A DNA stretch of 64,000 nt from Apiospora phragmitis (Eukaryota; Ascomycota; Sordariomycetes; Amphisphaeriales; Apiosporaceae), in the NCBI GenBank assembly GCA_038363925.1, contig JAQQWL010000001.1:930001-994000 (forward strand). The letters are read 5' to 3'. Positions 43,901 through 52,147 of the stretch are shown in pieces (positions within the stretch are counted from its first letter, which is position 1; each line of letters begins with the position of its first letter). The notes below the pieces were generated by a model that did not search any database, had not been told where the DNA came from, and worked only from the letters and a program-made list of their open reading frames with translations. The position numbers and the translations under genes are program-made.

Positions 43901-45702
43901 GCGCTCCAAGCGCGGGCGGCAAAGAGACTCCCAGGCGATTTTGCCGACTTCGTGCATTTCCTATTTTCCGATATGGCACCTCAAAACCGGCGGGCTTTTA
44001 CTGCATTGATCAAGCTCCTAGCCGACTTACTTGATGGCTGTGGCAACGACGGTGACCGCGGTGCTCTTACACTTGCCTTTGCTGAGCTTCTCGTGGATGA
44101 TGGCTCTGCCCATGACTACATCAATCTACTCGATCTGCTTGTAGATGATTGCGACCGCATTTTCGACACGGGGCCTGCAGATTTTGGTCCTCTTCTTCTG
44201 GGACCGGGTGGTTCAGCTTATGAGTCAATGAATTCGACTACTCGTAGTGTGAAGTCGCACACTGGCTCATTGACCTCGAACGCCTCTTTCTCTACGCAGA
44301 AAACTCGGGTTCGACACGCTGCTACGCCAAAACTCCAAGACAGAAGCTGACACGCGGTCATCCGTCTGGCGAAGCTTGAGCAAGCATGGGGGTACCAATG
44401 GCAGAAATCCCGCTACTGGAGAGAGCTCCAGCCTGAGCAGGGCCTCTATAGCCCGGGCCAAGTCGATTGATATGGGGATGCCGACTATGCCGAACAAGCA
44501 ACGGCGGCCTGGCTCAAGAGACAGGCCCCCTATCGCCGGTGCGTTTGATGACTCCTACGCGCGGCCAGTTAGCTCTCAGAGACTTGAGACTATTGGGGAA
44601 CCAGAGAACGAAGATACGGCTGGGAAGACTTCCAGGAGGAAGCGACGAAGCTCACTATCAGATCTCAAAACCCTGATGGCGGCCGCGAGCCTCGAGGACG
44701 ATGATGAATCCGAGCCAGAGCAATTGCCACCAGCTCTGCAGCCCTTATCACGCATGAGAGAGACGTCTCAGAAATTCAACTCGGGGCCCCGGATTCCTTC
44801 TCCATCAAGCCGGATTCCGACGCCCCCTGGCCGAAAGCCTTCTCCATCTGGGACATCTACAAACCCCTCGACCTCGCTGTCCAGAATACCTATAAGCCCC
44901 TTGATGTCGCCGACTAAAATGCCTATGAGCCCCTCAACCAACGGTCGCCCAAGGCCACAAAAGGAAAATCTTTCAGAATCGATGCTTCAAACCTCCAAGA
45001 AGTCCTCGCCACCAAGGACAGGAACAGTAAGGAAGGGACATGGCCGAGGTTTATCTACATCCCAAATTCCCATGCTCAAATCATCACGGAGTGCTTCCTC
45101 TCGGCGACTCACCACTTTCGCCTGAACGTCCAACGTCGAGTCCAACGAAGACTAATTCGGGTAAATTACGGCTTCAGTCACCACAGAAACTTCGGGAGCG
45201 TCTCCAAACCGAGAAGCAAGCAGTCGAGTCGGTCGATGCAAATTTGCAGTCAGAATTGTCGAGGATCACTGCGGATATGGCCCGCATGAACTCGTCACTT
45301 CCTCGATCTGCAATGACGGAAATCAAATCCTTGTCGGAAAGCATGACGGCGCTGGAGACCACCATACCCAGTATGGTTCAACAGCTTACGAAACAACACG
45401 AGAAACTGCAAAGGGATATGGACAACACGCTTAGAGCGACGGAAGCCAAGGTGAGAGAGATCGACCAGCTCTACAAGGAAAGCACGGCGGAGAATGAGCT
45501 CCTGTACGAGAAGTTCAACACGGAGCTTGCGAGGATTGTTCGGGCACTCAAGGGCAAAAGCGGAGAAAAGGAGGAGATCATGACCAAGATGAAAGAAGCC
45601 ACGGAGGAGACGGCGCGGGTCAAGAAGGAAAATGCCAGGCTGAGGCGGGAGATGGCAAGCCTGCGCAGCATGGTCAAGGGGGCGACTGCCGACGCCGCCT
45701 AG
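40943..45702 (+). CDS. large Rho guanine-nucleotide exchange factor, Bud3-type
   Basis: About 1,567 residues. Start ATG 40943 (MVRVTEELALSPEHVTLYRT), a conserved Pezizomycotina N-terminus. A DH (RhoGEF) domain starts near residue 250 (KVELRRKLAELMDTEERYVF) and includes LIEPVQRLPRYSLVIDQIVN. A PH-like segment follows (GERAGIFLLFSDCIVMVKKL). After an intron (43219-43277) a RhoGAP-like helical domain begins around VRLEQTFTGYMASLHSRKGN. Then come a long Ser/Pro-rich disordered region with repeats of SP/IPTP motifs and a C-terminal coiled coil (about 45170-45690, KLRERLQTEKQAVESVDANL). N-terminal DH position and length fit Bud3-type Rho4 GEFs acting in septation; this assignment is inference. One-base frame shifts lie near 41400 (VFAR|VAQKLHMALQ), 44290 (NASF|LRRKLGFDTLL) and 45110 (SSRR|LSPLSPERPTSSP). 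Confidence 0.8.
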
Positions 45703-46493
45703 AAGGCCGGGTCACTGTTTAGGAGGTTGATTAAGCGGTTGGCGTTTTGGTTGCTTTGGAGAATGGACAGCGCCATCAGGGCGGCTCGGGGGGCGTTGCA
45801 TGGCGAGGTGTTCTGATTAGAAGCTGTTCAAAAGGTGGCTGGCTTAGGCCGTGAGCGAGTAATGGCGGGTTGGGGATGACCAGTATCATGACTATGAATG
45901 AGTATGACCAGCCATGAAATGAACGACTATTCGCAATATCCTATCATCCTTCCTTTTTACTGTACAGTAGTGGTAGAGTCTGGGTCGTGTCATGTCCTAA
46001 TGCGGACAGACCACGACTACTTACGACTAGGTCGTGGACTAGCAGGAGCAGATGACATACGATGATGATGGCTGAACCTATTTGGGTGCCGTCTAACCTT
46101 CAGATCCAACCTCATTCTCATCTGATGCTTTGACGGAGACCAGCCGGTGGAGCCAGACTTCCCCTCACTTGCGGGCTTGAACGCCACGATTTACGTCTTA
46201 CTGACATGGGACCAGCGTCATCGATCTCCATGTGATGTTTCATGGGAGGACTAATGGGATAACCCCAAACTACTAAAGGAGGCATGGCGGTAGAAAGCAG
46301 CCAAGAAGAGAGACGAGGGACGTGACGTTTCTATATAAATCCCTCCCCGACTCGCGGACACCTTGATGGTTGAAAGTCTTCCTCTTCCCAAACACACTCA
46401 GTCCAATCAAAACTTGCTCATCACCACAATACACACACTATACTCAATCTATCTCCAAAGACGATCCCTACCTACCCCATCAAACTATTCGAC
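45703..46493. other. metallothionein promoter region
   Basis: Upstream of the metallothionein start. Contains a TATA box at 46332-46339 and repeated GTCGTG / TACGACTAGGTCGTGGACTAG sequence around 45985-46040. No open frame recognised. Confidence 0.5.
46332..46339 (+). promoter_or_regulatory. TATA box of metallothionein gene
   Basis: TATATAAA, 155 bases before the start codon at 46494, followed by CCCTCCCCGACTCGCGG and then a CA-rich leader. Strong TATA elements are common in inducible fungal genes; this placement is consistent with a transcript starting near 46370. Confidence 0.6.
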
Positions 46494-46688
46494 ATGGGTT
46501 GCTCTTGCACTTCTTCGGGCTCTTGCTCCTGCGCCAGCTCCGGCACTTGCCAGTGCGGCAAGGAGTGCTCCTGCTCCAACTGCCCTGTAGGTCTACCGTG
46601 TCTGTCGATGCGTTGCCTCACTGGGCAACCGGTGCGGAACGCTCACTCGAGGGATCCATCGTTAACCATGTCCATATAGAAGCACTAA
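46494..46688 (+). CDS. metallothionein (33 residues, two exons)
   Basis: Encodes a small Cys-rich metal-binding protein. Exon 1 (46494-46586) reads MGCSCTSSGSCSCASSGTCQ then CGKECSCSNCP. It has nine cysteines, eight in four C-x-C pairs plus a terminal C-x2-C, and no aromatic residue apart from His in the tail: the hallmark of fungal copper metallothioneins. The family usually ends within a few residues of the last Cys. Reading on would add a non-Cys-patterned tail, but GTAGGT follows CCT exactly. An intron 46587-46679 with a TTAAC branch-like site and CATATAG acceptor leads to a nine-base exon AAG CAC TAA (46680-46688), giving the end CPKH*. Fungal metallothioneins of this type end in short Lys/His tails, which supports the splice. 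Role: metal buffering and detoxification in the cytosol. Too short for most automatic gene callers. Confidence 0.85.
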
Positions 46689-47326
46689 AAATAGTCCACG
46701 ACCAAATCCACTCGCTCGAGGGTCTCGTTAGTCAGTGCGGTTGGCGGAATCTGAAGGTTTCTTAGGCTGGAAGTCCTTAGGATGGAAGTCTTGGGGAGAA
46801 TGGAAACTTTTTGATGTCAAATACCTTCATTTATTCACCATGGCAAGTTCAATAACGACTGTCTATCTGCACGTTCCCGCTCCAGTGAAGCTGAGCCTTG
46901 CATACATCATCTTGTGGCCTTGCTCGCGACCCTCGAAATAAAATCCACGCATTTTAGACGTTTCATCGTACCTTGGTTAATTCGATTACCGTTCTAAAAA
47001 CTGGAATAAGCGGCTTCAGATGACTTGAGAACTCAAGCAGGTTCTAAATGCCCAAGGGTCAATAGTAGTGCTATAAGTAGCCAGTACTCGATATTGTAGC
47101 TTATCACACAATGTCACATCATCTCTTAGCCAAAGTGACACTTGTTATGCAATAAGTACCAGGGGCATTCCCGTAACGCCTTCGTGCAAAATTCGATATG
47201 TGCCGCTAACCTGAAGATAAACCCCCCTATTTGTTTTCCAACAGAAAAAGTCATAATCGTGTAATTCACATAATGGGGAACAGGCGAGAGAAAAAACCCC
47301 GCCTACCTCCTTCCACTCCCCTTTTT
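46689..47326. other. convergent intergenic region, metallothionein / MFS
   Basis: 3' UTRs of two converging genes. AATAAA at 46936-46941 could be the metallothionein polyadenylation signal. No gene seen. Confidence 0.45.
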
Positions 47327-49722
47327 TCAATAACCATCGCGTTGTAATATCACGCTAATAACCCGAGGCTGCGAGTCTCTCTGGCCTCCTGGCGACGGCG
47401 AGATCACCGGCCTCGGCACCTGCGGCCCGTTGTTCAGGAGGTAGCGGTCGCGAGGGTTGTCCGTCGCGACGCGCACAGGCAGCCGCCGGCCGCCGGCGGC
47501 GAAGTAGTACGACACGGCGGGCGCCTGCTCGATGTTGCGCACGACAGGGATGATTTTGCCGCTGCGCCGGTCGGACACCCGCGAGTCCAGCCCGGTGCGG
47601 TCGTCGAAGCCCGACCCGTGCATCGGCTCCAGCGGCACCACCTCGCTGTAGACCGACGCCGTGTAGAATGAGGTCCCGGCGTTGCCGGGCCGTAGTCCCC
47701 GGGAAGAGGGGTGTCGTCGTCGCCGCCGCCCAGGCCCATGCCGCCCCCGTACAGCTGCGACAGGGCCACGGTGCTGCGGTTGCGGCGGCTGTAGCGGTCG
47801 GTGGGCGCCGTGACCATGGACATGAGGTGGTGGCTGGCGCGCTTCGACATGCGCGCCAGCCGCTTCTCCAGCACGTCGAGGTTCTCGCGCATCTCGGCGC
47901 CGTCGCCGCCGTCGAGCACGAAGCGCGACTCGAGGATCCGGTCCATGCTGTGGTGCTGGATGAACAGGCTGGCGAGGAAGCCGACGCAGGCCATGGCCGT
48001 CATGATCCAGAAGACGCCGCGGAAGCCGTGGATGTAGGCCTGGACGGCGCCGACGCGCGTGGGGTTCAGCGGCGGCATGCGGTCGAGCTCGGCGACGAAG
48101 GCCTCGGCCTCGTGGGCGATGCGCTCGGGCAGGCCGAGCTCGTCGAGCTTGGCCGACATGAAGTTCTGGAATACGGTGCCGCCCACGGCCACGCCGATGG
48201 ACATGCCCAGCGTGCGCATGAAGGCGTACATGGCGGCCGCACGCCCGCAGTCCTCGGTGCGCGAGATGGCCTGGATCGCCACGTTGACGCTCGTCAGCAT
48301 CATGCCGTTGCCGATGCCGAAGACGGCGAAGACGGCCGCCCACAGCGCCGTGCCTGTGTCCTCGTCCAGGTCCTGCAGCAGGCCGCAGCCGACGGCCGTC
48401 AGGACCAGGCCGGCCCAGACGGCCCAGCGGAAGCGCCCCAGGCGCGAGGCCAGGATGGACACGACGATGCTGCCCGGCACGAGGCAGCAGGAGACGGGGA
48501 GGAGGTTTACGCCCGACTGGGTGGGGGTTGTCGAACGAACCGCCATGAAGTAGAACGGGACGTAGTATAGGGCGCAGAAGAGCTACACAATCAGTTCAGG
48601 AGAGTCAGTCGCTGCTTCACAGGATCTCTATGTTTTTTGCTTTACCTCTGGCAGAAGAAGACATACCAAAAAGCCTTGGGCAAAGGCACATGTATAGGCG
48701 GCAACAGCGGACCTGGAGCTGAAGATGGACGGCCGCAGGAACGGCTCGCGTGCACAGTGCACCTCCCACATGATGGTGAAAAATACAGCAACCGTCCCCG
48801 CGACCATGGGTACGATAACCTGGATGCTCGACCAGCCATACTCGATCCCGGCCCAGGAGAGGCCGACCAGGAAGCTGGTCATACCGCCGATGAACAAGAA
48901 GCCGCCGACCCAGTCGACGCGCTTCATTTTGGATGCGAAGCTGGATTTCTCTCCACTGAGCTTGACAAAAATCGGTACAGTGACGAGACCGATGAGGCAA
49001 AATGGGAACTGCAGGTTGGCAAATAGAGAAAGCAGTCAGTTTCCCAGGCCAACAAATGGAGGGTAAAAGCTCACATTGATGTAGAAGCACCACTTCCAAT
49101 TGAGTTTGTCGACGAAAACGCCCCCGATCAAAGGTCCGATGACACTGCCAATGGCCCAGGCAGCAAGCACGATGGAAAAGTACTTAGGACGCTGCCGTAG
49201 AGGGACGATGTCGGCATAGATGACCTGGCCCATCGTGATGATGCCTCCACCCCCGATTCCTTGTAGGGTTCGGCCGGCAAAGAAGACGGTGAAGTTCTTG
49301 GCGATGGGGGCGCAGAGTGCAGTTCCTGCCGTAAAGAAGACAACCGAGCTGAAGAGCATTTCTTTCCGGCCGAATATATCCGATAGGGCTGCGATGAAGG
49401 GCTGGGAGACGGCACAGGCCAACAGATACGAGGTCCCAGCCCAGAATGCATCTATTGTCGAGCCATCCAGTTCCAGTGCTAGACTCTACAGTTATCAGAA
49501 ATAAGTGTCAGCTTGTTGGCGGTGATATCACAGGCATCCCCATACATACCGGCAGTACAGGTACGAGAACAGTGGCATCGAGAGCCACCATAACCGAGAC
49601 TATAGCAATCGAAATCATGCAACACCACTCCTGCCGCCCGGGCGTCCATTCCGGGCAGCAACAATGGCGCCCTGTTCCACGGACGACGACGACGACGACG
49701 ACGATGATGATAGCTTTCCCAT
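47327..49722 (-). CDS. MFS drug:H+ antiporter, DHA2 family (14 TM)
   Basis: Plasma-membrane exporter of the major facilitator superfamily. ATG 49722 gives MGKLSSSSSS..: a run of nine Ser encoded by a TCA/TCG microsatellite. Exons are 49722-49550, 49495-49075, 49008-48667 and 48582-47327. TM1 is MISIAIVSVMVALDATVLVP with the DHA2 motif LDATVLVPVLP. Motif A is near ALSDIFGRKEMLFSSVVFF, and motif C-like glycines are in AWAIGSVIGPLIGGVFVDKL. FIGGMTSFLVGLSWAGIEYG follows, and the last helix is GVFWIMTAMACVGFLASLFI, before a long cytosolic tail of about 190 residues. Length about 730. Frame shifts of one base occur near 49640 (RPGG|QEWCCMISIAIVS) and near 47685 (YGPA|NAGTSFYTASVYS, in a GC-rich stretch). 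Substrate unknown; relatives export toxins, drugs or siderophores. Divergent from the TMEM53-like gene. Confidence 0.87.
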
Positions 49723-50879
49723 ATTGATTCAAAACGAGTGTGGACCTCAAAAGAGGGAAGAAAAGCGCAGAAACAGAAAGCCCTCCTACTTGGGTAGAGC
49801 CGGCAGTAAAGAACGACAGTGGTGGGAAGAAACGAAAGGAATGGGAGGCAACGAAAGGAAGGGAAGGCGAACAGAGCTTGCAAGTAGGTATCACACACGA
49901 GAAGCAGTGGCAGTCTTACAGACAGATATGAGCCGGGCGAAGAAGGAAGAAAGAAAGTGGCGCCCCTATCTTAGGACAGCATCAAAGCGTCGCCATAGCA
50001 CAGTTGTGACACACGGCAGATGGCATGCCAGGATCTTCCACGAGATCAGATTCGAATGTCGAATCGATCTTTAGCGACGCAATTCCAGTTTATAATCTTA
50101 CTGTCTGACTTGGTGCGCCGTTGCTTGTCCTCTCAGTGACCTAGCGGAAAGGTGGCGTCAACGGCGAGATGTCTAAAAGGCACGTTGCAATTTCTGCTGT
50201 TATTTGATCCTCGAGGAAGGCTGACTGCAGTCCTGGCCGATTATCCTCTTGTATCTGCCAAGGTGCATTTGTTACTCGGCTTTCGGCTTCTAGATCCCAC
50301 CGGATGTTCCTTTCTCCTGAGTCGTTTGATTGCGAGACTACCCGATGGCTTAGTTAAGCTTCACCCGCCGCCCCCTAGGCACCGCCGTGGTCTCGGTCTC
50401 GGTCTAATACCCACAGGAACTGGACAGACGTACTAAGTAAGCAGGTAAGATATAGCGAGCACGTCCAAATATGGACCAGCTCCTGCCACGGTCCGGGGAC
50501 ATCTTTCCGAAACGCATAGGCTACGAGGTTACCTACCCCTTGGAGTTCCGTTACTTACACACCTACCATTATAGTCTTCGTTCTGTAGTAGGCATTGTGG
50601 AAATAAGACAGGATGCTTGATGCCTTTAAACAAGATTCGCAGACACGCCCCTATTTCGCCCAAGGACACGGCCATGGAGAAGCGGACCGTCTTCGCATAT
50701 GCATTCATCATCATATCTTCTCGGCTTCAGCATAGGGGGGCCGCTGCCCAGATTCCAGATGCTCTTGGCTGTTACTTTTCACTCTGGTCTTTCCACCCTG
50801 CCATCTCTAACGTTCCTTTCATGTCTATCATTACTACCACTACTTCTTCCACCTCTTGGTACGTAGTCCATCGGTCATA
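49723..50879. other. divergent intergenic region MFS / TMEM53-like
   Basis: 1.16 kb with both promoters. Purine-rich stretch at about 49745-49870 upstream of the MFS start. No supported gene. Confidence 0.45.
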
Positions 50880-51842
50880 ATGGGCCACCCATCCGAGGAA
50901 AACAAATTCATACCCGGATTCACATGGCTCGCGCCCTCCATCTGGGTCCAAGACCGGCATATGCCGTCCCTCTCCAAGAAGGCACAAGCCTTTGCGGGCG
51001 GCGCCTTCCCTTTCAACCGCCAGGGGGCGCCGGCCATGATCCTCATCACGTCGTGGACGGGGGCCCTGCCCAAGCACATCGCCAAGTACACGCAGACCTA
51101 CAACGAGATCTACCCGTACACGCCCATCATGGTGGTGACGACGTCGGTCGACGACCTGCTGCTCTGGTCGACCGAGAAGAAGGTGGCCGCCCTCACCGCG
51201 GCCGTGGGCTACATCCAGGGCCGCACGAGCAGCTGCTTCGGCGCCGCGGCCCTCGAGGGGCAGGGCGGGGGCCAGCAGCAGCAGCCCAGCCTGCTGCTGC
51301 ACGCCTTCTCCGAGGGCGGCTCCAACAAGGCCGTGTGCGTGGCGCGGGCGTACCTGTCGATGACGCGGCGGCAGCTGCCCGTGGGCGCCTTCGTGTTCGA
51401 CAGCACGCCCGGCACGGCGCGGTTCATGAGCAACGTCAACGCGTTCAAGCGGTCGCTGCCGCAGAACATCCTGGTGCGGTCCCTCGGCGTGGCCGTCGGC
51501 TTCGTCATCCTGGCGGTGGCCTGGGTCCTCATCGCGGCCTGTGTGGGCTACGAGAACAACACCATCAGCAAGACGCGGCGCGCCCTCAACGACGAGGGCC
51601 TCTGGCCGTGCGTCGGGGTCCCGCGCGCCTACATCTTCTCCGAGGCCGACGACCTGATCCGGTGGAAGGACGTCGAGGACCACGCCGAGGAGAGCGCGCG
51701 CCGCTTCAAGATCCCCAGCCTCGTCGTCCGCTACAAGAAGACGGCGCACTGCAACCACGCGCGCGAGGACCCGCAGTACTACTGGAGCGTTGTCAAGATG
51801 ACCTGGGAATCGAGAGACGTGGAGCGCCTCGGGTCCTTGTGA
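50880..51842 (+). CDS. TMEM53 / PaxU-like (DUF829) protein
   Basis: An intact 320-residue frame from ATG 50880 (MGHPSEENKFIPGFTWLAPS). Belongs to the DUF829/TMEM53 alpha/beta-hydrolase-like family, which includes PaxU-type proteins found beside indole-diterpene genes. Visible features: the beta-strand segment PAMILITSWTGALPKHIAKY, a nucleophile-elbow-like SEGGSNKAVC near residue 147, a hydrophobic membrane segment SLGVAVGFVILAVAWVLIAA near 200-222, PRAYIFSEADDLIRWKDVED near 249, and the late His region in RYKKTAHCNHAREDPQYYW. Coding bias is strongly GC-rich, and an insertion GGGQQQQPS lies in the middle. Family function is unsettled; TMEM53 localises to the nuclear envelope in animals. No terpene or prenyltransferase gene is nearby, so a role in a metabolite cluster is not supported. 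Confidence 0.82.
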   Translation: MGHPSEENKFIPGFTWLAPSIWVQDRHMPSLSKKAQAFAGGAFPFNRQGAPAMILITSWTGALPKHIAKYTQTYNEIYPYTPIMVVTTSVDDLLLWSTEKKVAALTAAVGYIQGRTSSCFGAAALEGQGGGQQQQPSLLLHAFSEGGSNKAVCVARAYLSMTRRQLPVGAFVFDSTPGTARFMSNVNAFKRSLPQNILVRSLGVAVGFVILAVAWVLIAACVGYENNTISKTRRALNDEGLWPCVGVPRAYIFSEADDLIRWKDVEDHAEESARRFKIPSLVVRYKKTAHCNHAREDPQYYWSVVKMTWESRDVERLGSL

Positions 51843-52147
51843 GCAGGATGCAGGTACTCAGAGGTACTAAATGCATCATATCATGGTGGCGGTGACTCAA
51901 CATGTCGAGTGTAGCTGGGCTATACATCGGAGAATACTCAGGCGTTAATGTTTGCTGATTATGAGCGATGCCTTTTATTTGTTGGGATAACATTTTCATA
52001 GATACTGGCGTATAGACTTAAAAACAATAGTAGTCTCTTGAATTCTTACAACCGGATTTGATCCTTCTTTATCGCGAATAAGATACTGCTCGCTACTGTA
52101 AAACTATATGCTCGATAGCACTGCCCCTATAGTGATTCCTAGTTAGT
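51843..52147. other. convergent intergenic region
   Basis: About 300 bp between two 3' ends; AT-rich, with nothing else visible. Confidence 0.5.

Noticed and set aside
47668..48570. 300-codon plus-strand frame opposite the MFS exporter
   Set aside because: Low-complexity Gly/Ala/Arg/His product antisense to clear transmembrane coding sequence.
50772..51758. 328-codon minus-strand frame and a 323-codon plus-strand frame over the TMEM53-like gene
   Set aside because: Arg/Ala/Gly-rich shadows caused by high GC; the intact 320-residue frame has the family motifs.
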